Shown here: one piece after another, positions 53,059 to 62,348 of the stretch
Layout of the letters: each line of letters opens with the position of its first letter
Numbering within the stretch: the first letter of the stretch is position 1
Assembly: GCF_013374115.1 (NCBI RefSeq)
Contig: NZ_AP022673.1
Span: 1,206,501 to 1,270,500 of the forward strand
Reading direction: 5' to 3'
Source of the DNA: Sphingomonas sp. HMP9
Lineage (GTDB): Bacteria > Pseudomonadota > Alphaproteobacteria > Sphingomonadales > Sphingomonadaceae
Length of the DNA stretch: 64,000 bases
The notes under the pieces: generated by a model
The model's input: only the letters and a program-made list of their open reading frames with translations
The model's database searches: none
What the model was told of the DNA's origin: nothing
Position numbers and translations under genes: made by a program

Positions 53059-54071
53059 GGTCCTGCTGCATTGGCCGCCCAGAGGGGAAGCGTCTTCCAC
53101 GTCCGCACCATCAGCGCGTATTTGGGATTGAGCGGGTTCACGTCGCGCGCCGGCCCGTTGCTGCGCTTGGCATAGACACGCGGTTCGGGCGTGAAGCCCC
53201 AGTTCTTCTTGAACGCCGCCGCACCCGTGCCGGTCTTCGAACGGCCAAAGTCGAACCGTGTACACCCGCGGGCGCGCGCATGCGTCATCAGTGCGAAATA
53301 CATCCGATCATTGGCGCGCAAGCCGCGGGCCGCATCGGTCCCACCACCCCAATAGGGATAGACGGTGCCGCCGAAATACAGGCTGAGGACGCTTGCCACG
53401 GCCCTGCCCCGATGCCGAACCGTGAGAACATCGGCATCCATCACGCTCGCAACGCTACGGAAAAGCTTCGCGGGAAAAACCGGCGTGCCGAGGTTGCGGA
53501 CGGATTCCGCATAGACCCGGTAATGCTCGGCCAGCAGCTTGCGATCGTTGCCAATGACGACCTCAAGGTCGAAGCCGAGCGCGCGACGGACTTCGGCACG
53601 CTGTTTTCGGGGGATTGCGAGCAGTTCCGCATCGTCGTCGGCCGCCAGATCGCGCACGAAGCCCAGATAGCTGGTGTCGTCGCTGTCCCAACCGCTCGGC
53701 GCGGGACCTCCGCGTAGCTCGACCGAGGGGCAGCCGATCTGCAAGGCCAAGGTCCACGCCCCCGCCGACAGCGCCTCGACGGCACCGCCCAAGACGCCGC
53801 CATCGACCCCGAACCCGGTCGAGACGAGCGCGCGTCCGAACAGGGCTGAGCGCATCTCTGTCAGGGGAAGCACGCCGACGATGGCGCCGTCGCGCTCCGC
53901 AACCAGATAATGGGCGCGCTGGCCGCATCCGTCCTGCACCGCCCGGCTCCAGGCCGGCAGGTGAAACGGCGTCGCGCCATCCGTCGCCTCGACGAACGCC
54001 GTGATCCGCGCATGCTCGTTCGGATCGCGAAGGTCCGCCTCGCGCACGCCGACGGGCATCGGCGCGGTCAC
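53034..54071 (-). CDS. FemAB-like protein of the XrtA/PEP-CTERM locus
   Basis: 345 residues from GTG 54071 (GTGA overlap with the deacetylase; ATG 54059 is the alternative). It is a GNAT-fold aminoacyl-transferase-like protein of the TIGR03019 kind. It has ATPFHLPAWSRAVQDGCGQRAHYLVAERDGAIVGVLPLTEM in the first GNAT half, RKQRAEVRRALGFDLEV in the middle and GGTDAARGLRANDRMYFALMTHARARGCTRFDFGRSKTGTGAAAFKKNWGF in the second half. Members probably attach an amino acid or acyl group to the polysaccharide or a carrier; the substrate is unproven. Confidence 0.88.
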   Translation of the reverse strand: MTAPMPVGVREADLRDPNEHARITAFVEATDGATPFHLPAWSRAVQDGCGQRAHYLVAERDGAIVGVLPLTEMRSALFGRALVSTGFGVDGGVLGGAVEALSAGAWTLALQIGCPSVELRGGPAPSGWDSDDTSYLGFVRDLAADDDAELLAIPRKQRAEVRRALGFDLEVVIGNDRKLLAEHYRVYAESVRNLGTPVFPAKLFRSVASVMDADVLTVRHRGRAVASVLSLYFGGTVYPYWGGGTDAARGLRANDRMYFALMTHARARGCTRFDFGRSKTGTGAAAFKKNWGFTPEPRVYAKRSNGPARDVNPLNPKYALMVRTWKTLPLWAANAAGPWISRGLG

Positions 54072-54958
54072 GCCAGCCGCGCCGCTTCGCGTGCAACGAC
54101 CGTATCGACCCTGCCCCATGCGTGGCGACCGAGGAGTCCGCGCAACTTGCCCGCCATCGCGCCCAGCCGCGAATAATGGCGGATCTTCGAGCGCATCGGT
54201 GCCGCCGCGACACGCGGCTGCGCAGGGTCGATTTCCCACGGATGGAAGTAGAACATCGCCGGGCGGTCTTCGCGATTGACCTGGCGAACCGCGAGATCGG
54301 TGATCGCCGCGGGGAGCAGGCGAAAGAACCCGCCGCCGGTGGCGAGCTTGCGCTCGCCGAACTTGGCGACCGTCACGGGGACTTCGATCAACGCGCTGTC
54401 GGCGAGCGGCTTGAACCCGTAGCGCGGCGCGTCCAGCCAGCCGTAATGATCATGCTTCACCGGCGCGACGCTGGAGGAATAGGCATAGCCCGCCTCGGCG
54501 AGTTCGACATGCGCCCAAGGCGTACGCTGGTCGATCGAGAAGCTCGGTGCGCGATAGCCGGTGACCTTCGCCCCCGCCGCGTCCTCGATCGCCGTCCGAG
54601 CGCGCGCAAGGTCGGCGCGGAAGACCTCCGGCGTCATCGTGAAGACGCGCTGGTGGTCCCAGCCGTGACTGGCAATCTCATGGCCGGCATCGACGATCCG
54701 GCGGATCAGCGCGGGATAGCGGTGCGCGACCCAGCCCAGCGTGAAGAACGTCGCTTTCGTACCGCGCTCGGCGAACAGCGCAAGAACCGCGTCGGTGTTG
54801 GCCTCGACGCGCGGCTGAAGTGTGTCCCAATCGGCCTTGTCGATGACGTTTTCGAACGCGCCGACCTGGAACCAATCCTCAACATCAACAGACATGCCAT
54901 TGATAACAGGCCCAGTGATGATGGGGCCAGCGGTGACGGAGCCATCGAGTACGCGCAT
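54068..54958 (-). CDS. Polysaccharide deacetylase of the XrtA/PEP-CTERM locus
   Basis: 296 residues from ATG 54958, one base after the ATPase stop; an ATG at 54991 inside the ATPase gene is possible. It is a NodB-like carbohydrate esterase (TIGR03006 kind). Motifs: MSVDVEDWFQVGAFE with the catalytic Asp and metal-site Asp, THFFTLGWVAHRYP-like strand TKATFFTLGWVAHRYP, HEIASHGWDHQRVF with the metal His residues, GYRAPSFSID and the late FYFHPWEID. The enzyme probably deacetylates the growing exopolysaccharide. No signal peptide is seen. Confidence 0.9.
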   Translation of the reverse strand: MRVLDGSVTAGPIITGPVINGMSVDVEDWFQVGAFENVIDKADWDTLQPRVEANTDAVLALFAERGTKATFFTLGWVAHRYPALIRRIVDAGHEIASHGWDHQRVFTMTPEVFRADLARARTAIEDAAGAKVTGYRAPSFSIDQRTPWAHVELAEAGYAYSSSVAPVKHDHYGWLDAPRYGFKPLADSALIEVPVTVAKFGERKLATGGGFFRLLPAAITDLAVRQVNREDRPAMFYFHPWEIDPAQPRVAAAPMRSKIRHYSRLGAMAGKLRGLLGRHAWGRVDTVVAREAARLA

Positions 54959-54959
54959 G

Positions 54960-56033
54960 TCAGGCAGCATCATGCCAGGCGGCCACGCCACGGATCGGTG
55001 CGTATTCCGGCTTGTCGTTGTCGCTCTCGACCCAGTCGACCAGCAACGTCAGCACGCGACGGAGCGCCTTGTCCTGCATCTCCACGCGCGCCTCGAGTTC
55101 GACGAGCCGCTCCTCGATCGCGGGGTCGGTGCGCGGCACCTCGTCACGCGGCGTCGCGGCGGGTTCGCGCGGTTCGTGCGCGCTAGGAGCGCCCTTCCCC
55201 CGGTCATGGGCGAGCATCGGCAGGTCGCCCTCCAGATCGCGCTGGACGGCCCGGACCGCGTCACCGTCGATCACCGTGAGCTCGTCGATCGCAGCGTGCA
55301 GCATCACGCGTCCGGCCAGCTGGTTCAGGCGGCGGGGCACGCCGGCCGACCCGGTAAAGAACGCCGCGAACGCGTCCTCGGTGAAATCGGGATTCCCCGT
55401 CCAGCCGACCACCGTCAGGCGGTGCGCGATATAGTCGGAAACCTCATTCTCCTCCATCGGGTCGAGATGGTGGATCGCGATCACGCGCTGGCGAAGCTGT
55501 TCGAGGCGCTCCGAGCCGTGCAGACGATCGCGGAACTCGGGCTGGCCAAGCAGGACGATCTGCAACAGCGCATGGCCGCCGGCCTGGAAGTTCGACAGCA
55601 TCCGCAGTTCTTCGAGCGCATCCACGGGCAGTGCCTGAGCCTCGTCGACGATCAGCAGAGTCCGCTTGCCGGTGCGCGCGACCGCGTGCAGCCCGCGCTC
55701 GATCGCGGTGAGCAGTTCGGCCTTGCTCAACCCCGCCGGCTCGACCTGCAGGTCGGTGGCGACGATCCGCAACAGATCGTCGGCCTCGATCGCGGTCGAC
55801 ACGAGCTTGATCGCGTTCAGCCGCTGATGGTCGATCGTGTCCATCAGGTGGCCGACGAGCGTCGTCTTGCCCGCACCGATATCGCCGGTGATGACGATGA
55901 AGCCCTCGCCCTGCGCCAGGCCATAGCCGAGATACGCCATCGCCTTGCGGTGAGTGGCGGTCTCGAACCAGAATTTGGGATCGGGGGTAAGCTGGAAGGG
56001 CCGTCCCGTCAGTCCGTAATGTTCGTCGTACAT
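54960..56033 (-). CDS. XrtA-associated AAA ATPase (ExeA/GspA-like)
   Basis: 357 residues from ATG 56033. It begins MYDEHYGLTGRPFQLTPDPKFW, the usual start of this TIGR03015-type ATPase. Walker A is GDIGAGKTT near residue 51, Walker B LLIVDEAQALP near 130, and a sensor segment LRQRVIAIHHLDPME follows. The C-terminal 100 residues are Pro/Arg-rich with a coiled coil (ERLVELEARVEMQDKALRRVL). It lies 13 bases after the outer-membrane gene stop. Its role in polymer assembly or secretion is inferred from constant association with XrtA loci. Confidence 0.92.
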   Translation of the reverse strand: MYDEHYGLTGRPFQLTPDPKFWFETATHRKAMAYLGYGLAQGEGFIVITGDIGAGKTTLVGHLMDTIDHQRLNAIKLVSTAIEADDLLRIVATDLQVEPAGLSKAELLTAIERGLHAVARTGKRTLLIVDEAQALPVDALEELRMLSNFQAGGHALLQIVLLGQPEFRDRLHGSERLEQLRQRVIAIHHLDPMEENEVSDYIAHRLTVVGWTGNPDFTEDAFAAFFTGSAGVPRRLNQLAGRVMLHAAIDELTVIDGDAVRAVQRDLEGDLPMLAHDRGKGAPSAHEPREPAATPRDEVPRTDPAIEERLVELEARVEMQDKALRRVLTLLVDWVESDNDKPEYAPIRGVAAWHDAA

Positions 56034-56046
56034 CTGCTGTTCGCCT

Positions 56047-57723
56047 TCAGAACTGGTACCGCGCACCGACCAGCGCCTGCGCCGACCAGTCGCTGTCGAG
56101 GTCACCGACCTTGAAGCTGTAAAGCCCGAGCGACGCGGTGGTGCCGAGACGCCCGAAATTGTGAAAATATGTGCCCGTCCCGCCATAGGACCAGACGCCG
56201 GTATCGCCGGTGATATCGTCGACGCCGCTGTCGTAAAAGTTGACGAACAGGTCGGCGCTGACACCGGAGACCTGGGTCAGCTTACGGGTGTAGAATAGCT
56301 GGCCGTAATAGCTTTCGTCGTCGAGGCCGGCGACGACCAGCCCGGGGGCCAGCCGCGGCGCGTAGAGCTTGCGGTTTGCATAGCCGATACCCCCGCCCCA
56401 GGTGGAACGTCCGCGCGTCGCGCTGATCACGCCGTCGATCCCGCGGGCGCGGTAGCTCGCGGTCGAGATCGACTGGAACACGTCGTTGAGGCAGCCGCCC
56501 GGTTGCGCACCGCTGGCGCCGAACACGCAGCCGTTGAACTGCTGGCCGAAGCCCTGCTGGTTGCCCGTCAGGAAGCTGGTCGGGAGATTGCCGATGCCGG
56601 TCCGAAGCTGACGGCCGAACGTCTGCACGCCGTCATACACGTTGACCGCGAGCCCGACCGATTGCGACGCCTGATAGGTGGCGGTGCCGGTATAGCTGAG
56701 CGATCCGTAGCGGCGCCCGACATGCCCCTCGACCGAGGTGCGGCGATTGGGACGCCAGACCACGCCCGCGTCGTAGTAGATGCCGTCGGTCCGATAGGCG
56801 ACGCGACGCGGCGATGCCGCGTTGGTGACGAAGCGGCCGTCGCGATCGAGCACGGGCGTGCCGGTCGCGTCGACGACCGCATCCTTCTGGCTCGTCTCGA
56901 TCTTCTCGTAACCGACGCCGGCGGTGAGCGCGACATAGGGCGAGATCGGCTGGAGGATGTCGCCGCGGCCGTAATAGCCCTCGTAACGCTGTTTCAGCTG
57001 GCTGGCGGTCTCACGATCATACGCGCCGCTGACGGTGACGCCGAAGGGAGCGATCGCGCCGGGGCGTACCGAGGCGCTGGCCGTCACGGTGTTGCCGATC
57101 GAATCATCGTAATAATCGAGCCGCTGCCCGCCCAGGCCGGCATCGCCGAACGTCGGGGTGTCGACCTTGGTATAACCCAGCCGATAGTTCGCGTTCAGCG
57201 TCACCGGGCCGGCGATGCTGGTGAAGCTGGGGCCGGCATAGACCGAATAGATCTGGCTGACGTTGCTGACGTTGCCGACGAGGATGCCGGGTGCGGCCCC
57301 ACGGATGTCGGACCGCGACCGGGTGGCGATCCCGGCGCCTTCGAGCGTGAGGCTCGGCGTGATGCGCGCATCGACGCGCGCGAGGCCGGAATGGATGTCG
57401 TCGTCGCCGAGCCGTTCGCCCCAGCCGAAACGATGCTCGTACCGATAGCTGACCTGCCCGGTAATGCGTTGCGTCTGGACCGCCGCGTCGACGCCGGCGG
57501 CAAGGCTGGTATAGGTCAGCACGTCGCCGCCGTTGAGGTCGGCGGACAGCGTCTGACTTGCCTCGACATACGGATTGATCGTCACGCGGCGCGCGGGTTG
57601 CGCGGGTTGCGCGGCCGGAGCGGTCTGCGCGACGACGGGCGTGGCGGGCAGAGTCGCAAGCACGCAACCGCCGACGACCAACGCCAGCGTCCGGGCCTTC
57701 GACCTGGTGTGGGGTGTCCGCAT
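56047..57723 (-). CDS. PEP-CTERM-system outer-membrane protein (beta-barrel)
   Basis: 558 residues from ATG 57723 (TGATG overlap with the kinase gene). Signal peptide about 1-33 (ALVVGGCVLATLPATPVVAQ). The mature protein has alternating amphipathic strands through its length, such as VSYRYEHRFGWGERLGDDD, YSVYAGPSFTSIAGPVTLNANYRLGYT and YYDAGVVWRPNRRTSVEGHVGRRYGS, and ends ALVGARYQF with the terminal Phe typical of outer-membrane barrels. This is the TIGR03016-type protein of XrtA loci, probably the export pore or anchor for the polymer. Confidence 0.87.
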   Translation of the reverse strand: MRTPHTRSKARTLALVVGGCVLATLPATPVVAQTAPAAQPAQPARRVTINPYVEASQTLSADLNGGDVLTYTSLAAGVDAAVQTQRITGQVSYRYEHRFGWGERLGDDDIHSGLARVDARITPSLTLEGAGIATRSRSDIRGAAPGILVGNVSNVSQIYSVYAGPSFTSIAGPVTLNANYRLGYTKVDTPTFGDAGLGGQRLDYYDDSIGNTVTASASVRPGAIAPFGVTVSGAYDRETASQLKQRYEGYYGRGDILQPISPYVALTAGVGYEKIETSQKDAVVDATGTPVLDRDGRFVTNAASPRRVAYRTDGIYYDAGVVWRPNRRTSVEGHVGRRYGSLSYTGTATYQASQSVGLAVNVYDGVQTFGRQLRTGIGNLPTSFLTGNQQGFGQQFNGCVFGASGAQPGGCLNDVFQSISTASYRARGIDGVISATRGRSTWGGGIGYANRKLYAPRLAPGLVVAGLDDESYYGQLFYTRKLTQVSGVSADLFVNFYDSGVDDITGDTGVWSYGGTGTYFHNFGRLGTTASLGLYSFKVGDLDSDWSAQALVGARYQF

Positions 57724-58799
57724 CACGACGCTGCATGCCCGTAATAGCTGCCGAACCGCGCACCGCCCTGGACGAACGACACGGCGTTCAGCACGAGCTG
57801 GATATGCTCGCATCCGTCGAGCAGGTTCACCGCAGCCCGCAGTTCGTTCTCGGGCGTGTGGTCGGCGCGGACGACGAGCATCACCTGCCCTACCCGCATC
57901 GCCAGCACCGACGCCGGCGAGGCCGCCAGTGCAGGCGGCGAATCGAAGATCACGATGCGTCGCGGATTGGTTTCGAGCAGGCGCGCGATCACGGATTTGG
58001 TCCGTGCGCTGGCGAGCAGTTCGGTGTCCATACTGGTCTTGGACCCGGCGGGCAGGATCGAAAGATGCGGCACGTCGGTCTGGATGACGAGGTCCTCGAC
58101 GTCGATCCGCGTATCGCCGAGCGCATCGAGCAGGCCCGGGCCATCCGTCAGGCCAAGCTGCGCGACGACATCGGGCTTGGCGACGTCGGCATCGACCAGC
58201 AGCACTTCGGTATCGCGCTCGGCCGCGATCGACAGCGCGAGATTGATCGCACAGAACGTCTTGCCGTCGCCGGGACGCGCCGAGCAGACCAGGATCATGC
58301 GTGCCTTGTCGGCGCTCCCGCCCTCCGCGATACGTGCGCCGGTGATCAGCAACTGCCGCTTGATGAGGCGGAACTCCTCGGCAAGCGGGCCGACCGGCGC
58401 CCCGGGGACGATCATGCCGCTCGCCGCCAGCATCCCGCGATCGATCCGCGCGGTGTCGGACGATTCGTCGGGCAGGTAGAATTCGTCGGGAAACTCGTCG
58501 CCGATCGGCGCGCGCAGTTCCTCGGGGATCGCGAGGAAGGTCGGGTCGACGAACGCGTCCGACGGCTCGGCCTCCGCTGCGGAGACCGGCGACGCGGACG
58601 GTATCTCGTCAAATGCCGTCTCGGGCATTGGCGGATCGATCTCCGGCGTCTCGACCACGGGCGTTACGGCCGCGGGCGTCTCGACCTGTGGCGGAGTCGG
58701 CACGACGGTACCGCGCAACCGGGCGTGCGCATTGAAATCATACACCTTGGCCGCTCGTTCGAGCAGCGAGGGTTCGCGATCAGGCTTCGTCACGGTCAT
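57723..58799 (-). CDS. XrtA-associated tyrosine-protein kinase-like ATPase
   Basis: 358 residues. BY-kinase-type cytoplasmic ATPase that regulates polymer chain length with the Wzz-like protein upstream. The N-terminal 120 residues are Pro/Glu-rich and poorly conserved. The kinase core has Walker A SARPGDGKTF near 172, Walker A' LLVDADVAKPD near 200 and Walker B VIFDSPPALA near 290. The C-terminus has only FGSYYGHAAS rather than a tyrosine cluster, so autophosphorylation, if any, would rely on that YY pair. It lies 3 bases after the chain-length gene. Confidence 0.9.
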   Translation of the reverse strand: MTVTKPDREPSLLERAAKVYDFNAHARLRGTVVPTPPQVETPAAVTPVVETPEIDPPMPETAFDEIPSASPVSAAEAEPSDAFVDPTFLAIPEELRAPIGDEFPDEFYLPDESSDTARIDRGMLAASGMIVPGAPVGPLAEEFRLIKRQLLITGARIAEGGSADKARMILVCSARPGDGKTFCAINLALSIAAERDTEVLLVDADVAKPDVVAQLGLTDGPGLLDALGDTRIDVEDLVIQTDVPHLSILPAGSKTSMDTELLASARTKSVIARLLETNPRRIVIFDSPPALAASPASVLAMRVGQVMLVVRADHTPENELRAAVNLLDGCEHIQLVLNAVSFVQGGARFGSYYGHAAS

Positions 58800-58802
58800 C
58801 CC

Positions 58803-60326
58803 CTATGCCGCCAGACCGCGCTGGAGGATCTCGACCCCCAGCAACAGGACATACGCAGCGCCCAGCGCGGCCGTGCCGCCCAGGAACATCTTCAACTTTG
58901 CGCGACGCTGGCCGGATTGCACGCGCGTCACCACTTCACCGATCGAGCCGATCACCGGCATGCCTGCCGCCTTTTCGAGTCGCGCGGTCGTCGCGAACGT
59001 GGTCCGAAGCTTCCCCATCGCGAAGGCCGCACCGATCCCCGCCGCGAGTCCCGCGATCAGAACCCCCGTGAGTAGCAGCAATCTGTTCGGCGCGCTCGGC
59101 TTGCTCGGCATCGTCGGCGGATCGATCACGCTGAACTTGACGTGATCGGTCTGCGACTGTGCCTGGCCGACGATCGCGGTCTGCTCGCGCTGCTTCAGCA
59201 GCTCGTCATACTGGTCCTTGAGCACCTGATAGTCGCGATCGATCGAACCCTGCTCGGCGGCAACCTCCGGATCGCCCGACAGCTTCGAGTTGAGCAGGTC
59301 GAGGTCGCCCTGCAACTGGCTCCGCCGCATCCGCAGCGAGGCGACCGTGGCCGTGCGATCCGCCACCATCGACTGGAGCGAGGCATAGAGCGGGTTCTGC
59401 GCGCTGCCGCCCGCACTGCCACCCGCCAGCGGCTCGCTGCGCGCCGCCGCTGTCGCCGACGCGAGCTGGCTCTTCAGCGCGACCACGTCGGGATGGTTCT
59501 CGGTATAGCCACGTGCGCGCGCATCAGCGAGCTGGCCCTGGATCGCCTGGAGCCGCGCGCGCGCCGGGCCCGCCGCGCCTGCGACACCGCCGGTACCGGG
59601 GACCGTTGCCGGGGTTCCGGCCATCTGGCCCTGCACCGCGGCAAGGCTCGACTGCGCGGCGGCAAGATCGCCGTCGACCTGCGACATCTGCGACCGCGCC
59701 GCACCGATCCGGTCGCTGACCGAACCCGTACCGGGCAGCGCGCCCAGATAGCGATTCTGGAAGTCGGCACGCTTGGCCTCGGCATCGGCGAGCTGCTTTT
59801 GCCGCGAGGCGAGCTGCTGGTCGAGGAAGGTCAGGCTCTGCGTCGTCTTCGAGCGATCGCCCGCCAGGTTCTGCTCGACGAACAGGTCGATCAGCTTCTG
59901 CGTGATCTGCCGCGCGAGCTTCGGCGTCGCCGCGCTGGTCGTGATCTGAAACAGGTTATCCTGCTGCGACGCGATCTTGATGTTCGGGGCCAGCGCCGCG
60001 ACCCGGTCGGCGACATCGCGGTCGCTCGACACGGTGTTCGCAAGATCAGTACCGCGCACGACCTTTTCGAGGTTCACCGCCGAGATCAGCGTGGTGCGGA
60101 TCGTATCGACGGTCATCGGCACGCTCTGCGGCACGCCGTCCATGTTCGACGGCAGGATCGTCTGCATCTGCACGAACACGCGCGCGGTCGAATCGTAGCG
60201 GCTCGGGATCTGCGACACGACCAGCCAGCCGAGCACGCACACGCCCCATGCCACGCCGAGCGCCAGCCAGCGCCGCGTCCAGATCGCGTGAAGCGCGATC
60301 CGCACCTCGTCGTAGATCCCGTTCAT
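58803..60326 (-). CDS. Polysaccharide chain-length determinant (Wzz/GNVR type)
   Basis: 507 residues. Inner-membrane polysaccharide co-polymerase. First span at about 20-40 (LALGVAWGVCVLGWLVVSQI), last at about 430-455 (RLLLLTGVLIAGLAAGIGAAFA), with a further C-terminal hydrophobic helix near 480-500. The periplasmic part has YDSTARVFVQMQTILP and long coiled coils (about 160-390), including FLDQQLASRQKQLADAEAKRADF and the proline-rich FSVIDPPTMPSKPSAPN before the last spans, a family hallmark. TIGR03007-like. It lies 10 bases after the export lipoprotein. Confidence 0.93.
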   Translation of the reverse strand: MNGIYDEVRIALHAIWTRRWLALGVAWGVCVLGWLVVSQIPSRYDSTARVFVQMQTILPSNMDGVPQSVPMTVDTIRTTLISAVNLEKVVRGTDLANTVSSDRDVADRVAALAPNIKIASQQDNLFQITTSAATPKLARQITQKLIDLFVEQNLAGDRSKTTQSLTFLDQQLASRQKQLADAEAKRADFQNRYLGALPGTGSVSDRIGAARSQMSQVDGDLAAAQSSLAAVQGQMAGTPATVPGTGGVAGAAGPARARLQAIQGQLADARARGYTENHPDVVALKSQLASATAAARSEPLAGGSAGGSAQNPLYASLQSMVADRTATVASLRMRRSQLQGDLDLLNSKLSGDPEVAAEQGSIDRDYQVLKDQYDELLKQREQTAIVGQAQSQTDHVKFSVIDPPTMPSKPSAPNRLLLLTGVLIAGLAAGIGAAFAMGKLRTTFATTARLEKAAGMPVIGSIGEVVTRVQSGQRRAKLKMFLGGTAALGAAYVLLLGVEILQRGLAA

Positions 60327-60336
60327 CCCGCGTGCC

Positions 60337-60981
60337 TCAGAACATCGATTCGGGGATGATGATCACGTCGCCCGGCGCGAGGCGGACGTTGGCCGACGAA
60401 TCGCCCTTCTTGAGCAGGTTGTTGATCTGCAAACCGAACTCGGTCTGCTTGCCGGTCGTGCGATCGTAGCGCACCAGCCGCGCCTTGTTGCCCGCCGCAT
60501 ACTGGCTGAGACCGCCGACCGCGATCATCCCGTCGAGCAGCGTCATGTTCGCGCGGTACGGGATCGACGCCGGCTTCTCGGTCGCACCGACGATGCGGAC
60601 CTGCTGGCTGTAGGTGCCGCTGAAATTCTCGACGATCACCGAGACGATCGGGTCCTTGATATACGCCCCCAGCGCCTTCTTGATGTCGTCGCTGAGCATC
60701 GCGGGCGTCTTGCCGACCGCGGGCATGTCGTTGATCAGCGGCGTGGTGATCCGGCCGTCGGGACGCACCTGGACCTTCGAAGACAGCTCGGGATTGCGCC
60801 AGACGAAGATATTGAGCTGATCGAGCGGTCCGATCACATATTCCTCGCCCGGCAATTCCTGCTTCGCGACGAACGAGGCGGGCGGCAATGCCGGGGGCGT
60901 GCTGCCGGTCGTGCACGCGCCGAGCGTGGTCGCGGCAAGGCCTAGGGTCAGCAGGGATTTCGATACAGATCCGGAACGCAT
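60337..60981 (-). CDS. Polysaccharide export lipoprotein (Wza-like)
   Basis: 214 residues from ATG 60981 with AGGAGA upstream. Lipobox TLGACTT (Cys near residue 23). The Poly_export domain follows: YVIGPLDQLNIFVWRNPELSSKVQVRPDGRITTPLINDM, then SLBB-type VRIVGATEKPASIPYRANMTLLDGMIAVGG, ending LAPGDVIIIPESMF. It forms the periplasm/outer-membrane channel for the polymer. The 140-bp gap before it suggests an internal promoter for the export-to-amidotransferase genes. Confidence 0.94.
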   Translation of the reverse strand: MRSGSVSKSLLTLGLAATTLGACTTGSTPPALPPASFVAKQELPGEEYVIGPLDQLNIFVWRNPELSSKVQVRPDGRITTPLINDMPAVGKTPAMLSDDIKKALGAYIKDPIVSVIVENFSGTYSQQVRIVGATEKPASIPYRANMTLLDGMIAVGGLSQYAAGNKARLVRYDRTTGKQTEFGLQINNLLKKGDSSANVRLAPGDVIIIPESMF

Positions 60982-61121
60982 GGGTAACTTTCTCCTGGCG
61001 CCGCACCGTCCATCGGTTGCCCGACGGGCGGCAAACTCAGCCTTCGCTATGCAAGTAACAGGTGAAGATAGCGTTAGGAGCGCCCCGTAACCATGCCCCG
61101 CCAAGGCACTGCAACTGCGCC

Positions 61122-62348
61122 TTATAAACGAGTAACGATCTCGGACGCCGGAGGATGCCCGAGAAATGCGGTCGGGCTTGCGCTGGCCCCGTAGGCACCG
61201 GCCATGAAGATCGCGATGAGATCACCGACTTCGACCGGTGGCAACGCGATCTTGTCGCCGAGGCGGTCGAGCGGCGTACAGAGCGGACCGACCACGGACA
61301 CGGTTTCGGTCGGTGCGTCGCCCATGCGCGCGGCGACAGCCAGCGGATAGTTGCGGCGCACTACGGTGCCGAAATTGCCGCTGGCGGCAAGCTGGTGGTT
61401 AAGGCCGCCGTCGACGACGACGAAGGTCTCGCCCTGGCTCTGCTTCACGTCGATGACGCGGGTCAGGTACACGCCCGCCTCCGCCACGAGCCAGCGGCCG
61501 AGCTCGATCGCAAACCGCGTTTCACCCAGGATCGCCGGACGCGCCCCGAGGGCCTCCGCCAGCGCCTCGCCGACCCGTTCGACCTCGAGCGCCACGTCTC
61601 CCGAAAAATACGGCACGCCGAAACCGCCGCCGAGATTGACGAGCGGAGGCGGCACGCCCGCCTCTTCCGCCAACCGCGCCGCAAGCGCGATCGTCGCGGC
61701 CTGCGTCTCGACGATCGCGCCGGCATCGAGTGCCTGGCTGCCCGCATAGATATGAAACCCACGCCAGTCCGCACCGGCCGCGACGATCGCCCTCACGAGT
61801 GCCGCGGCACGCACGGCATCTACCCCGAACGGCGACGCGCGCCCCCCCATCCGCATGCCCGAGCCGCGCAGTTCGATATCGGGATTCACGCGTACCGCCA
61901 TCCGCGGCGTGAGGCCGAGCCGATCGCCGATCGCGAAAGCCCGCGCAGCCTCGCCTTCCGATTCGACGTTCAGCGTCGCGCCGGCGGTGATCGCCGCCGC
62001 GAGTTCGTCGTCGCGCTTGCCTGGCCCCGCGAAACTGATCGACCCGGCGGGTTTGACCGTCATGGCCTTTTCGAGTTCGCCCGACGAGGCGACGTCGAGA
62101 CCGTCGACCAGCGGCGCTATCGCAGCGAGCAGGTCGGCATGCGGATTCGCCTTGATCGCGTAATGAAGGTCGATGGCCGGCATCGCCGCGCGAAAACGGG
62201 CGATACGGGCGGTGACGATTGCCATGTCGTAGACGAACAGCGGTGTGTCACCGGCGTGCGCGGCCCAGTCGTCAGCCGTCCGTCCGCCGAGTACCAGCGG
62301 TCCCGATTGCTTGGCAAACTCGAGCGGAAGAGCACCCATCGGTTTCAT
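61122..62348 (-). CDS. PLP-dependent decarboxylase of the XrtA system
   Basis: 408 residues. Fold-type III (alanine racemase-like) decarboxylase related to diaminopimelate/ornithine decarboxylases. Lys66 in DLHYAIKANPH binds PLP. Further blocks are DVASSGELEKAM, ISFAGPGKRDDEL, VNPDIELRGSGMRMGG, FHIYAGSQALDA, LGGGFGVPYF, VVDGGLNHQLAASGNF and VVGPLCTPLDRLGD. The last region replaces the usual Cys-Glu-Ser segment with CTPLD. TIGR03099-type. It overlaps the acyl-CoA ligase by ATGA and probably makes an amine or amino-acid building block attached to the polymer or its carrier. Confidence 0.92.
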   Translation of the reverse strand: MKPMGALPLEFAKQSGPLVLGGRTADDWAAHAGDTPLFVYDMAIVTARIARFRAAMPAIDLHYAIKANPHADLLAAIAPLVDGLDVASSGELEKAMTVKPAGSISFAGPGKRDDELAAAITAGATLNVESEGEAARAFAIGDRLGLTPRMAVRVNPDIELRGSGMRMGGRASPFGVDAVRAAALVRAIVAAGADWRGFHIYAGSQALDAGAIVETQAATIALAARLAEEAGVPPPLVNLGGGFGVPYFSGDVALEVERVGEALAEALGARPAILGETRFAIELGRWLVAEAGVYLTRVIDVKQSQGETFVVVDGGLNHQLAASGNFGTVVRRNYPLAVAARMGDAPTETVSVVGPLCTPLDRLGDKIALPPVEVGDLIAIFMAGAYGASASPTAFLGHPPASEIVTRL